64,000 nucleotides of DNA, taken from Phoma sp. XZ068 (Eukaryota > Ascomycota > Dothideomycetes > Pleosporales > Didymellaceae). Shown here piece by piece: positions 44,776 through 56,348 of this stretch. The notes below the pieces were generated by a model that saw only the letters and a list, made by a program, of their open reading frames with translations, made no database searches and was not told where the DNA came from. A program made the translations under genes and the position numbers. The stretch's first letter is position 1. Each line of letters opens with the position of its first letter. The DNA is taken from NCBI GenBank assembly GCA_004835665.1, contig RBKR01000023.1, positions 558,001 to 622,000 of the forward strand, read 5' to 3'.

Positions 44776-46514
44776 TCATGCCCAAATGCAGTTCAGCTTC
44801 TTCCACCACGCGCCATCGTGCTTCTTATTACCCTTCTTCATCATCTCTATACGCTCCCACGTTTCGGCATCAGCCTCAACCTCCGCCAACCCAGTCGTCA
44901 GATCCATCTCGTGCGGTCTGATTAGCCAAGGATCACTTCGCCCTCTAACAACCTTGTGACCCAGCCACAGCGCCAGGAAAATAGGAATACCCAAGTACGT
45001 TGTTAGGAACCCATTCGTCGTGAATTGCCCCGGATAGAACAATGTGAATCCATTACACAGTAAGAGGATGGTGAATACGACTAGACAGACGTACGCACCA
45101 TACGGCTGAAATTTAGACTGGTAAGGTACTGCGATGCCCTGAGCCGCACAAGCTTTCCGGAAGCGGAGGAAAATGATGGAACATACGATCCAGGATGTAT
45201 AACCAGCTGTATTTGTAAGGGAGATGAACCAATTGAATACTGTGCCGGCTGAGGAAGAGACACTTAGGTACGCAAGGAGGGAGAAAAGGCTAGTCGCTCC
45301 GACGGCGTAGATGGGGAGCCCGTAGCTGTTGCAGCGGGTGAAGATCTTGGGAGCGTTGCCAGCGAGGGCTGCGGAGTAGAGACTGCGACTTGACATGTAG
45401 AGGAAGGAATTGCCAGCTGACCATGCACTGGTCAGAATTCCGCCATTCACGATAGAAGGAAGGGCTGAGATGCCGGCGTTACGGATTGCAATGACCCAGG
45501 GACTTGCGTTCGCATTGCCGGCTCCGGATGTAAGGCCTTTAGCATCGGAACGGCAGATAGCGCCAATAGCCAGGGCACCGAAGACGTAGAAAAATGCGAG
45601 GCGGTAGAAGAAGCGACGACTGGCGATGGGCAGGTTCTTGCGAGGGTGATACATCTCGCCGCTCGTTATGATGATGAGCTCGGGGCCGAAGTAGAAGGAG
45701 AACCCAGAGAATACCCAGACGTAAAGGAAGGCTGTGAAGCGACCTCCAGCGCCTCCCACAACGTGTTCTTTGAATGCGCCTGGATCTCTCCATGTACGAA
45801 ATCCGATGCGATCTCCAGATGGCCCGCCACCAAGCACAAGAATGACTGCAAGGAGCAGTAGACCTATTAACATTATGACTTTGATGCCGGCGAACCAGAA
45901 CTCGGATTCTGCGAAGATGCCTACAGGCGAGAAGTTGAGGGCTACAATGACGACGAGGATGATTGTAACTAAATTATATTAGTCTGTAGTCTTTAGAGCT
46001 AGGTATGGTAGACGATTGACTTACCCCACACAGCGATGTGAACGTTATTTGGCCAGTAGTTGATGACAATCGCTGCAGCAGTGATCTCGTAAGCGACAAG
46101 GATGCCGAACGAGTATACGTAGAGCCAGCTTAGAGCGAATCCGAGTGATGGAGAGGCAAATCGAGCACAGTAGTAGGCCATAGAACTGCCAGAAACCGGA
46201 AGGTAGGTGCAGACTTCGATGACAGCAGTAACGACGCCATACACCAGGAGAGAGGTCAAAGTGTAAGCAAGGAACAGGAAGCCTGGTCCTCCGATGGCAA
46301 GAGCTTGACCTGAGCCGACAAAAAGACCTGTGCCAATCGTGCCACCGATTGCTATCATCTGGGCGTGGCGGCTCTTGATGGCTCTTCGGGTTCCGGCTTG
46401 TTCGACAAGCTCGGTAGTACCGACTGCATGGCTTTCAAGTCGCGACAGGTCATGCTCGATGGCCTTGTCGTGGGGTACTTTCTCATGTGAGGAGGTGGAG
46501 ACATGGCCGTCCAT
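44776..46514 (-). CDS. Amino-acid permease (AAP/YAT family of the APC superfamily)
   Basis: Plasma-membrane amino-acid importer. Exons 46514-46025 and 45968-44776, 560 aa (MDGHVSTSS); an ATG four codons upstream at 46526 is an alternative. A hydrophilic N-terminus of about 45 residues precedes twelve predicted membrane segments. The family signature appears as MIAIGGTIGTGLFVGSGQAL in TM1 and YTLTSLLVYGVV in TM2, and the conserved GPELIIITSGE is in TM6. It ends with WFISLTNTAGY...W, EMM and a WW-K-K-L-N-C tail typical of the family. Substrate (for example proline or general) cannot be fixed by eye. The upstream region has WGATAR sites (TGATAA at about 46699, AGATAG at about 46807), compatible with GATA-factor nitrogen control (inference). 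Confidence 0.93.
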
Positions 46515-47098
46515 GTTGGGTGTCAAATAGACAACTGTCTCAGATGCTGAAAGAGATTCAGAAGAGGGGCCAATAGCGATAATGTACTATGTATGTATTA
46601 TCCAAGCCTGAGCCATGCGTTCATCATCCCCAGCTTCGGGGATTGCCCTCAATTTGTATGCAGCAAGAGCCATGGCATCTTGGCCTCTTCGTGTGAACTG
46701 ATAAGCGATGGCTATCCAAGACTGTAGGCCCAGGCCCTTGCTCTGGAGCAATCATTTCTCGTATCGATGCATGCCGCTAAGTGAGAACCGCGTCAAAGCG
46801 TAGATTAGATAGCTGATTCACGCGGGGCAAAAGTCCGGGGTAGTGTGGCTGAAATCCAACTGTCTTGGTATTTTTAAAAGGAAGGTGTTGGAGACTACAA
46901 GAAGAAAGGCGCCTACTAGGGACACGATTTTAGTGTCCCCGAAGTGTGGCCGATCGCGGTGACTTGCCTATTCCATTAACACGCACCGGTGTAACCTACT
47001 TCACTTAATCACCACGATTTCATCAACAGATTTTCTACAGTTCTACAGATCCTCGAGATGACCTTCCCTCGACATCGATGTGCTCGACGCATTGACGG
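46515..47098. other. Divergent promoter, permease / Zn2Cys6 regulator
   Basis: About 580 bp shared upstream region. Contains GATA-type motifs and the AT-rich leader of the regulator gene, with no gene seen. The adjacent ATG at 47058 opens a short frame ending at TGA and is not the regulator start. Confidence 0.5.
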
Positions 47099-49270
47099 AT
47101 GCCGCAACGAAACCTGAAGGTAGCCTCCAGCCGCAGCCGCTCTTTTGGCGGTTGTGCAACAGTAAGCAGCGGTTCAATCTAGCCTATACAAAGGACCGTT
47201 GCTGATGTGTTATCGCAGTGCCGAACTCGTCATATGAAATGTGATGAGGGCCGTCCCACTTGCGCTGCGTGCAGGAATGCAGGAATACCATGTGGCGGCT
47301 ATGAGAAAGGTATCTTCTTCGATTTTGAAGTGTCCTTAGATGCGAATAATGCTCGCTTCCGAAGACCTCTGCTCACCGAAGACGAACGGGAAAGTATGAG
47401 CGAATGGCTAACAACAGCCGTTTCCCCGAGAGCGGTCATGCAAGAACTCAGTATGATCGACGAGGAGTGTGAGACAATCTCTCCTTCTTCCGATGTTGGC
47501 ATTTCTCGAGGTCCATTTGGTGCTTTCAAACTGGTACAAGACTTGCCGGCCATGAGCGATGACCTTCCAAATTGGACAGAGGATGCACGGCTCATGCAAG
47601 ACCTGGACCAACATGACGTCGCTTTCCCTAGCGGAACCTTGACGCCGAGAACACGAGCACTGTTCCAATCTATGCTCGAATTTCCCGAAGGAGATCTAGC
47701 TTCATCGACAATGCCCCTGTGGAGTACGATTGACGATTCGTCTCGTGTACAGGAGGTTTTTGACGATGTCGACATTACTATCAACCTACCCGAATTCCAG
47801 CCGCAAAATCAGGTACCCGAGATTAGCCACGACTTTGCGTTCAATACTTCTGGCTATAATCAGCAGCTCCAGCGAACAAGTCCACCAGGTTCGATGTCGT
47901 TATCTGCCGCCGATAACAGCGTCCCACATGATGCAGTCTATCTTATCAAGCATTATTCGACCACAGTGCTCACTCTCCTGACTCCTTTCCGACATAGCAA
48001 GACGCCCTGGCATGTTCTCTTCGTCCCGCATGCCAAAACTTGTCTAGCGGCACTTACGCTCGGGGAGGCCCTCGACCATGCCAGTCTCTGTGCATTTTAC
48101 GCCACGATGTCGATTAGTGCCTTCAGCCTAGGCGGCGTAACACGATCCAACACTTGGCTCGAACAGGGCAACTCGTATCTCAATATCGCACGTGAGCACG
48201 TTCGCCTGATGCTCAGAACTGCCTATGATTATCCGAAGACTGCCAAATACAAGAACATCCTAATAGCCTTACTCAGCATGGTACAGGTAGCCATCGTCAT
48301 CGGCAACCGTGATCAGGCCGAGTGTTACTTTATCGAGGCAGAGAAGTTCATCCGAGTTAAAGGCCTCAATCGCAAGAAGTCTCGCAAAGTTCGCTTACTA
48401 CATCATTGCTATGTGTTCGAGAGGATGTTTCACGAAAGCGTATACCTTGCTGGTACAAATTCTCCGCATCGCAGTCACGCTCGAAAAGCTATTGAGTCGA
48501 GCGGCGCCATGGCGTATAGCCAGGATAGCCTCTCTTTCCGTCTTGGCGACTTGAATGATCTTGAAAGCCAAATGTTGCGAGTCAAGTGCCGCGAAGAAGG
48601 AGAGAATGACCTGCACCTGCAAAAGCCAGGCTTCTGGCCTAAAACACTCTATCCTGAAATATTTGGCGTACCAGAGAAGTACGTGTTCGCGCTGTCATTG
48701 GTCATTAGACTGGGACAATGGAGGGACGAAGCGAGGCACGAGGATGCCGCCGATGCTTTGTCCCTCAAGGACTTCCTGAGTCGCGCGAAGACAGTGGAGC
48801 GGTACATCAAGCAGCTGTGCCGACCAAACCAAGGGCCGGTACCTGTTTCAATGAATCAACCCGAAACTCCTGAGCCAATGCTCGATGACTTGCTTCAAGC
48901 GATGCAACATGCACTGACAATCTATTTTCACCGACGGATATACGACGTGGAGGCTGATATGCTTCAAACACATGTAATCGGCATTCGCGACTGCCTTCTC
49001 CGATCGGAAACAGCGGCGTCAGGCACAATGTATGGATCTGCCAGGCTCTTGTGGCCGGCTTTCATTGCAGCATGCGAAGCGGAAGACCCACAGGTACAAG
49101 CATCGTTTGCAGACTGGTTCCAAAACTCCGCCTCGCGCAGCGGTCTTCCCTACTTTGACGATGCAAAGGCAACCATCGAGCGAGTTTGGGAAGGAAAACG
49201 CAACAGCTCTGGATCGCATGTCACTTGGGTTGATTTCATGCGAAGGGACGGCGCTACCTTAGGTGAATAG
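47099..49270 (+). CDS. Zn2Cys6 transcription factor (fungal-specific domain)
   Basis: Nuclear regulator of probable pathway-specific role. Exons 47099-47161 and 47219-49270, 704 aa. The binuclear cluster is split by the intron: exon 1 ends with GGCAT and exon 2 starts CRTRHMKCDEGRPTCAACRNAGIPCGGY, giving C-x2-C-x6-C-x5-12-C-x2-C-x6-C spacing when joined. The start at 47099 was chosen because it is the only in-frame ATG after an upstream stop (TGA at 47094) and puts the first Cys correctly. The middle of the protein (about residues 245-470) matches the fungal-specific TF domain 2 (TVLTLLTPFRHSKTPWH, HASLCAFYATMSISAFSLGG). It is convergent with the SDR gene at 49392 and probably controls the neighbouring BVMO/SDR genes (inference from position). 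Confidence 0.9.
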
Positions 49271-49391
49271 CCGAACTTCAAAGTCAATGTTGCGGCAACC
49301 CCCATACCTGGCCATGAGCAAACCTTTTGAGGCTCCGACGAAAGCGAATTAAGGATCAATTATCAACATCTTCTACATATCAAGGTCTAAC

Positions 49392-50287
49392 TTAACACAC
49401 CCAGCCACCGTCAACATTGTAGACTGCACCAGTAACAAAGCTAGCTTCGTCGCTGAGAAGGAAAGCAATCACAGTGGCGATCTCAATTGGTTCAGCCCGC
49501 CTTTTCTGGGCAGTAACCTGTAGTCCTTGCTTCACGTGCTCCGGATCTTCGCCTTGGGACATTGGCGTGTTGACAGACCCTTGGGATTGGGGGTTAGCTC
49601 GATACCCCGTGGCGGCAGAAAGGAAGGTCTAGAAACTCACCTGGTGACACGCAATTGACCCTGATCTTCTGATTTTCCTTGGCTGCCGTACGAGATAGGC
49701 CGATGACAGCTGCCTTGGAAGCGCCATAGGCCGCGTGGCCAGGTGCTCCAAATTGGCCGAAAACACTGGCCGCAGAAACCTAGTCGAACTGTCAGGCCAT
49801 CTGAAAGTGGGCTATGCCAGAAGAGACTCACGATGCTGCCGCCATCCTGCATAGCATTCAGCTGCGCCCGCAAGCAATTGAAGACTCCCTTCGTATTGAC
49901 CGCAAATATTAAGTCCCAGTCGGTACCCGTCAAGTCTTTCACTGGGGTTGCTTTTGCTATGATACCTGCCATGTTTACTGCACCGTCCAGCTTGCCGTAT
50001 TTGTCAACGGTGGACTTGATCCAAGCATCGATTGTCTTGCTATCGCGCACATCTACCACAGTGTACATGTGCTGCTGGCTAGTTGCAAGCGATGCGATGG
50101 CAGACTTCAGACCATCCTCGTTGATATCAGCCATTGAAATGGAAGCACCGCGGGATGCAAGAAGCTTTGCAGTTGCAAGGCCCATGCCTGAGGATGCGCC
50201 CGTCACAGCGTACTTGAGAAAAATCAGCACTGTATGTTTAGCAAAGCACTTAGATGTACCTACAACCCTGCCTTCGAAAGTACTCAT
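49392..50287 (-). CDS. Short-chain dehydrogenase/reductase, cluster SDR A
   Basis: NAD(P)-dependent alcohol/ketone oxidoreductase. Exons 50287-50264, 50212-49832, 49779-49641 and 49579-49392, 243 aa. The first exon is only 24 nt. The Rossmann motif is YAVTGASSGMG, the NAG-like motif is VNMAGI, catalytic Ser lies in SIVSAAS, and Tyr/Lys in YGASKAA. VNCVSPG and FVTGAVYNVDGGW complete the family marks. The last exon is recovered only by splicing at CCAG|GTGAGT and CCCAAG. Divergent with the BVMO gene, separated by about 490 bp that may be a shared promoter. Confidence 0.9.
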
Positions 50288-50775
50288 GGCGATTTATTCC
50301 CGAGTTGCGATGACAATGTGTGAGAAAACCAGGCCGTAACCTGCTGGAGTGATGAGTTTGGATCCAACAATGTTACGAAACACATTTCACCCTGCTTGCT
50401 CAATTTATTGACAGCTTCTCAAATACTCCCTATCTTCCATGTGAACTGTACTACAGTACCGATTAACTGCTTGACTAGCCGATAGTCTAGTCCCCTCGTG
50501 GAAACCTTCCTCTTACACAAAAGTTCCCCGCATCACCCTTATCTTGTACGTCAGGCCAGTGCGGGGTGAACGACGAGCGCTCTCGCGAAAGGCAAGTCTA
50601 GAAGACACCTTACGAAGATGTTTTGCCTCTCGGACTACTTCGGACTGTTCACAAAAGTATTGGTCACGACACATAACCCTGAAGAGCCAAAGCACATCTT
50701 TCAAATATCTCAGTAGTTCTGGCTTTACATCTGCAGGATAATACCCATACTGCTCAACTTGTTCTCTTCAACACC

Positions 50776-52455
50776 ATGCCCTCAATTGCACAAGCTGGCC
50801 CTGGTTATGATGTCCTCATCATCGGTGCAGGTCTATCCGGAATTTGTAGCCTCTATCACATCCGAAAGCGCTTTCCCACATGGCGCGTGAAGATCATTGA
50901 CAACGCTCCGGACGTTGGCGGCACCTGGTACTGGAACCAGTATCCAGGGTGTCGGTTCGACTCTGAGTCTCTGTCGTACAGCTTTTCATTCGACAAAGAG
51001 CTTCTCGATGAGTGGCACTGGAAGGAGGCATTCTCCCCGCAGCCAGAGACGCACAAATACATCAAGCGCGTTGTCGAGAAACATGACATGTATAAGGACA
51101 TACAATTCAATACCCAGGTCAAGACAGCGCGCTGGAACGATGTAGATCAGACTTGGTCTTTCGTTGATGCAGAGGGCAATGAGTACACAGCACGGTTCTT
51201 TCTGAGCTGTCTTGGGTTTCTCTCTGCGCCCACACTGCCTGCCATTCCCGGAGTCCATGATTTCAAAGGCGAAGCTTTCCACACATCTCGATGGCCTTCA
51301 GACCTTGACATCAGGCGCGACTTTGCCAACAAACGTATTGGTATCATTGGTACCGGCGCCACGGGTATTCAAACGATCACTGCAATCTCGAAGCAACCTG
51401 GATTCAAGTCTCTGAGCGTCTTCCAAAGAACGGCAAACTGGTCTGCGCCGCTGCGAAACTTTGAAGTCACCTCTGAGCAAATGGACATCTATAGAACCAA
51501 GTATGATTCGGTGTTCAAGACTTGTGCGGAAACATCCACATGCTTCATGCACCAAGCCGACCCGCGCAAATCCTCAGAAGTAACCGATGACGAACGTTTG
51601 GCACTATGGGAGAAGATGTACAACGCACCTGGATTTGGCAAGTGGCTAGGAGTATTCAGCGATACGTACACCGACCGGCAAGCGAACGAGCTGTACTCGA
51701 AGTATATGGCAGAAAAGATTCGACAGCGAGTACTCGATCCCGAGACAGCGGACAGTCTCATCCCAAAGAACCACGGGTTTGGCACTCGGCGTGTCCCCCT
51801 TGAAAGCGGCTACTTCGAGGCGTACAACGAGCCCAACATCCACTTGGTTGACCTTCAGAAGACGCCAATTACCAACATTGTTGCCGATGGAATCGAGACC
51901 GCAGACGGAAAGAAGCACGAACTAGACGTTTTGATCTACGCCACTGGCTTCGATGCCATTACTGGTGCTTTTAACGCAATTGAGTGGCATGGTAAAGATA
52001 ACCGCCCCCTCATCGCAAGCAGCGACACCAAAGAAGGCAAGTATGCCATCTGGCCTGACCACAAACCACACACTTTCCTAGGAATTACAGTGCCATCCAT
52101 GCCGAACATGTTCATGACCCTCGGCCCACATCAGCCCTTTGGTAATGCCACAAGGAGCATCGAGCACGCAGTGCAAGTTATCGAGGAAATGCTGCAATAC
52201 TGCAAGGACAACAACTACACCTCCGTTGAGCCAACACAGGAGGCAGTCGATGCATGGACAGAGCATGTTCATGAGTGCAGCAAGGGTGGTTTGATCAATG
52301 AAGTGGACAGCTGGATGACTGGTGTGAACAAGAATGTAAAGGGAAAGACGGAGAGGAGCACTCATCCAGCAAGGTACACGGGAAGTGCAATTGAATATCG
52401 TAGGCGCTGTGAAGAGTGCAAGACTTCTGGTTATAAGGGACTAGTATTCAAATAG
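50776..52455 (+). CDS. Type I Baeyer-Villiger monooxygenase (flavin-dependent)
   Basis: Uses FAD, NADPH and oxygen to insert oxygen next to a ketone, giving an ester or lactone. Single exon, 559 aa. FAD-binding GAGLSG (17-22) and the second Rossmann GTGATG (about 192-197, NADPH) flank the BVMO fingerprint F-x-G-x-x-x-H-T-x-x-W-P at 163-174 (FKGEAFHTSRWP). GGTWYWNQYPGCRFD (about 48-62) and ATGFDAITGAFNAIEWHGKD are the other conserved blocks of cyclohexanone/steroid monooxygenase-like enzymes. It is cytosolic; the substrate, a cyclic or linear ketone, cannot be read from sequence. Neighbours are two SDRs and a Zn2Cys6 regulator. Confidence 0.95.
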   Translation: MPSIAQAGPGYDVLIIGAGLSGICSLYHIRKRFPTWRVKIIDNAPDVGGTWYWNQYPGCRFDSESLSYSFSFDKELLDEWHWKEAFSPQPETHKYIKRVVEKHDMYKDIQFNTQVKTARWNDVDQTWSFVDAEGNEYTARFFLSCLGFLSAPTLPAIPGVHDFKGEAFHTSRWPSDLDIRRDFANKRIGIIGTGATGIQTITAISKQPGFKSLSVFQRTANWSAPLRNFEVTSEQMDIYRTKYDSVFKTCAETSTCFMHQADPRKSSEVTDDERLALWEKMYNAPGFGKWLGVFSDTYTDRQANELYSKYMAEKIRQRVLDPETADSLIPKNHGFGTRRVPLESGYFEAYNEPNIHLVDLQKTPITNIVADGIETADGKKHELDVLIYATGFDAITGAFNAIEWHGKDNRPLIASSDTKEGKYAIWPDHKPHTFLGITVPSMPNMFMTLGPHQPFGNATRSIEHAVQVIEEMLQYCKDNNYTSVEPTQEAVDAWTEHVHECSKGGLINEVDSWMTGVNKNVKGKTERSTHPARYTGSAIEYRRRCEECKTSGYKGLVFK

Positions 52456-52977
52456 ATGAATTTTAGATTTGTAGTTCGAGTATTCATGTTACGGTTCAGA
52501 ACTATCTCGGAAACTAATTCCAATGTAAATATTTGTTGATTTAAGAACTGCTTTCATCCCGAACTTTAGTTTCAAGACTTGCGTTCTCGAAAATGTGTAA
52601 AACCTAGATTCATTCAAAGATTCTTCAGCGCAGCTGCCAATTGATCGTCAATCGCGAGTTTGATAAGACAGGTTGGTGGCGTGCGTCACAGCCGTTATCG
52701 GTTCGTCGAACTGAAGAGGAAAGCAACCCCGGGTGAGCAGGTGGGGAAACACCAAACTATGGATGTCAATTCGGCAGCTCTTCACGAAAGATTTCCTACC
52801 CCACGTCGCGGAATACTTTGCAATGGTTTATCTAAACGATAAAGCCGCTCACTGCACAGCCGTTGAATCAACAATTCGGATCTTTTGTTCCTCGTTCTAG
52901 ACTTACACTCTCTTCTCTTCATTCGCACCATCAGATCTACCATTCTCGCAAGGCACATCGAAGATCTGACCATCATC
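52456..52977. other. Intergenic region, BVMO to SDR B
   Basis: About 520 bp, tandem-orientation spacer with the SDR B promoter. Only short frames; nothing recognised. Confidence 0.5.
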
Positions 52978-53790
52978 ATGGATGTCCCCGGATTTGCTCT
53001 TGTCACTGGAGCAGGCTCGCCTTTTGGTATTGGCACCGCTTGCGCTATAGCTTTTGCTCAGGAAGGAGCAGCTGGCGTTGCACTATTCGACATCAACGCC
53101 GAAGGCCTGGAAGCAACAAAGGCTGAAATCGCCAAACTCCCCAGAGAAAAGCCATGTCAAGTCTTGACATACGCACTAAACATCACCGATGAAGCTGAAG
53201 TGACTCGCGTCGTCAACGACGTTGCTTCGAAATTTGGCCGCTTGGATTATGTCGTCAATGCCGCTGGCATCGCCATCAAACACGCAGGGGGTACTGCGTT
53301 TGCAAAGACAGAGGATTGGAATAGAGTCCTCGACATCAACTTGAATGGCACTTTCTACGTTCTTCGCGCCGCAGCAGCTATTATGTTGGAACAAGAGCCT
53401 ATCAAATCTGCAATTGATCGGAGGCCACTGCAGCGCGGCTCAATCATCAACTTCTCATCTATCCAAGGTGTCGTTGGTATTACACTCTCCACAGCCTACA
53501 CAACGGCTAAGCACGCCGTCATTGGGCTTACCAGGACTGCCTCGGAGGATTATGCAGCCAGAGGACTGAGGGTGAATGCCATTTGTCCAGGCTACACGGA
53601 AACACCGATGACGACAAAAAACCCGGAGGTGCTGAAAGCCATGGAGGAACGGGTGGAAAGTGCTGTGCCAATGAAGCGAATGGGTGCACCGAGGGAGATT
53701 GCGGATGGTGTGCTGTATCTGGCCGGTGGGAGAAGCAGCTTTGTTACGGGAAGCGCATTGATGGTTGATGGCGGGTACACATCGAGGTAG
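52978..53790 (+). CDS. Short-chain dehydrogenase/reductase, cluster SDR B
   Basis: Single exon, 270 aa from MDVPGFALVTG; an upstream in-frame ATG at 52885 gives a leader-like hydrophobic stretch and was not used. The glycine motif is TGAGSPFGIG (an extra Ser-Pro compared with TGxxxGIG). Other signatures: NAAGIA, catalytic Ser in IINFSSIQG, YTTAKHA and CPGYTETPM. The fatty-acid or 17-beta-HSD-like C-terminal FVTGSALMVDGGYTSR ends the protein. It differs clearly from SDR A (no intron, different insertions), so the pair is not a recent tandem duplicate. Confidence 0.92.
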   Translation: MDVPGFALVTGAGSPFGIGTACAIAFAQEGAAGVALFDINAEGLEATKAEIAKLPREKPCQVLTYALNITDEAEVTRVVNDVASKFGRLDYVVNAAGIAIKHAGGTAFAKTEDWNRVLDINLNGTFYVLRAAAAIMLEQEPIKSAIDRRPLQRGSIINFSSIQGVVGITLSTAYTTAKHAVIGLTRTASEDYAARGLRVNAICPGYTETPMTTKNPEVLKAMEERVESAVPMKRMGAPREIADGVLYLAGGRSSFVTGSALMVDGGYTSR

Positions 53791-53839
53791 TTCATTGACA
53801 TTCGAGACTATTGACAAAGTCCGCTCGACCAGTATGCGA

Positions 53840-53892
53840 GCAATCAATAATAATAATAATAAATAAATATGTATATTGAAGAAAAAAAAACC
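53840..53892. repeat. AT-rich simple repeat between SDR B and pectin lyase
   Basis: Short (AAT)n run around 53848-53865 followed by an A8-9 tract near 53880, in the convergent 3' region. Probably polyadenylation-zone sequence rather than a transposon trace. Confidence 0.6.
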
Positions 53893-53942
53893 CATTTAGG
53901 GACGAGCATAGCTCGTCCCACGGATATGGCATTGAAACATGC

Positions 53943-55212
53943 TTAAACCCTGAATTTGACAGAAGCGGTCCTTGCCGCAAGCGCAGAAAGCTTACCGGTA
54001 CCAGCGCCATTCGGGACCCTGGAAGTAATTTCAGAAGCAGCCTTCGCACTTGCGATGCTCAGACCCTTGAAGTCTCCAAAGAAACTTGTGTCCTTCTTGC
54101 TAGTCATCGTGCTGGCGGTAGTAGTAGTGCCCTGGAACAGGTTGACTTGGCAAGGCCTGCCGAGAGCAGAGCTGCACTGCGAGTTTGTGTTGGCATCGGG
54201 GGAACCGAAGAGCCTGCCACGGTAGTCGGCAACAACGTTCTGAACGTTATTGAAGACGTTGCCCTCGAAGATGCCGCGGGCGGTCGTTTCGCCGCCCTCG
54301 AGCATGTGGCCCTTGACGTCGAACCAAACGTTGTTGACAGCGTGAAGAAGAGTTTTGCCGCTGAGTGCGGGGCCACGGCCGGCGGTCTTGGTGATGTAGT
54401 TGTTCTTCATGGTGATTGTGTCGCCAGTGCCGACCATTTCGAACACCCAGTAGTGATAGCCGTCACAGCCGGTAGAGTAGTCAGAGGCGCCGTTAATGAA
54501 GTTACTCGAGAGAGTGATGCGAGTACTGGGGGTGTAGCCGAAGACATAGTGCTGTCGGCCGGCACGAGCAGTCTAGTAGGCCGTTAGCAGGTGGTGAACT
54601 CGGAAACTTTGGGCACTTACCCTGACGTGGTCGATCCAGATGAGATCAGCCCCGGCGAACGAAAGCAGATCCCCACCCCACACAAATTTATGATTAGTGT
54701 CGCTGACCTGGATGTTCTGTACGATGACATTCTTGCCGGCAAAAGAGAGACCCTTGCCCTTGATGATGCCTTTGGAGCCAATACCGAGAATGGTCTTGTT
54801 GGAACCAACCTTGATGGGAGTCTTCGCGGCCTTGTAGTAAGTGACAGTCTCCTTAACCTGACCTGCATCACAGGTGTCCAACAAGATGCGTTGACACTTT
54901 GATCCGGTTCCCCAGCTCGCGCCTGCCTTTATCAGTACCTCGTTACCACGTAACTGCCATTTTGGACGTACAAGCATTGCCAGTGACTGTTCCCTCAGAT
55001 GTAGTGTAATCGAAAGTCTTGTCAAGGACGATGACACGAGCCGTGGAGTCTGTCAACCAAGAAGACAGCTCGTTGATGTCTTTTGGGTACTGTGCAGTGG
55101 CGCTGCCACCTCCGGTAACACCTTTCGCAAAACCTTCAGCCGCGCCAACAACGCTGACAGCGCTTGCTATATGCGCTAGGCTGGCAAGAGCAGCAAAAGC
55201 GAAGACCTTCAT
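53943..55212 (-). CDS. Secreted pectin lyase (PL1)
   Basis: Cleaves methyl-esterified homogalacturonan by beta-elimination (EC 4.2.2.10), outside the cell. Exons 55212-54972, 54922-54621 and 54572-53943, 390 aa. Signal peptide MKVFAFAALASLAHIASA. The first splice gives GNACASWGTGSKCQ, matching the conserved disulfide region of fungal pectin lyases. Beta-helix marks: KYVWGGD-like KFVWGGDLLSF, LIWIDHVR, then TARAGRQHYVFG (catalytic/Arg region), the NFINGASDYSTGCDGYHYW block and TARGIFEGNVF. The DGYHYW and AGRQHY forms match pectin lyase rather than calcium-dependent pectate lyase. It is tail-to-tail with SDR B, 152 bp away. Confidence 0.93.
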
Positions 55213-56348
55213 GGTGAATATGAAAACGAAATAAGAACGAGAGACTGAGATGAATAGAAGGTGAGGAAGTGTAGGAGGAAGACACCTTGGGCATTCATTC
55301 TAGCGCGACCGTTCTCCATCTCTTTATGCTAACGCTTTGTCCCTCATTCTAGCAATGTGATGTGTAGCCTTTAATCAAAGCGGCCGAAATATGTTACGAG
55401 CAACTCAGGTGCGTGTGGGTGTTTCGAAACAGGGGTATGCCAAATGCGAAAGCATCTTCCCTGAATTCAATCTCGACCCGCGCACTAGTGCCGATGTGAT
55501 TGCCACTTTTGGAGTTCTCTAACAAGTTGTCCGAACGAACACCCTCACCCTCTGCCGTTATAAGAGCCGTCTAATTACGCTTCGGGATTCAATAGCCCGG
55601 CAGTATCGAAGCTTGATCGTGGCTTTGAATGCTTCAGTATGGTAGGTGTAGTATTCGGAAGTGGGTACTATAGGACGTCCGGGGCACTAACCCAAACTAG
55701 AGGTACCCCACTATGAACACCTAGCCCTACTATACTGTAAATGCCGTTCATTTGGTAGGTCCTTCTTTCGTGAACCATTTGGCATGTCGGCCGAAGGGTT
55801 ACGCGTACGCTAGTGGTTTTAATCAAGACTCAAGTTATACTAATGGACGTTGCCGACTGCGGTCCACTGGTACAACATTGCCGAGGCAGATGCCTCGCGT
55901 TCGCTTTGCTTGAGGATCTTGCATCAAGGCGTGAGAGATTACCGCACCTGAATTTCTCGCAGATCAGTTTAACCAAACACATGCAGTCGATCGGGCAAGC
56001 GCTGGTCATAGCGCGCCTGCGGCAGGCGAGTCCCAACTTTCGTTGTATCTTTCTTTCCGTCAAGAACCGGTACGCCGATATGATGAGCCTTGACGGAAAG
56101 CAATTGCACCGAGCGTGCTGAATCCAACAATTTACTTTGTAGCCAAGCCAGTGTAGATTGTACTTCTTAGCGGGCCTATACCTGAGCCAGAAGACTGAGC
56201 AGGTGATGCTGCGATTAGAGAAAACCATGCAACGGCACGGCTTCATGTAGCCGAGTTCAGGGTAGTAGATTAGCGAAATGAACGGCCTCGGCAGATTCTG
56301 TCAGATTGTCGACCCATAGATTGACGAAGGCCAGGGTTGGTGCATATT
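55213..56348. other. Intergenic region with imperfect inverted repeat
   Basis: About 1.1 kb upstream of the pectin lyase and 3' of the membrane-protein gene. No gene is supported. An imperfect inverted repeat lies at about 55635-55738 (see separate entry). Confidence 0.5.
55635..55738. repeat. Imperfect inverted repeat, possible MITE remnant
   Basis: The left arm begins CAGTATGGTAGG (about 55635) and the right arm ends CCCTACTATACTG (about 55738). The arms stay recognisably complementary for some 35 nt (AGTGGGTACTA vs GGTACCCCACT) around a short loop. No clear target-site duplication was seen, so it is a hairpin with an uncertain mobile origin. Confidence 0.4.
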
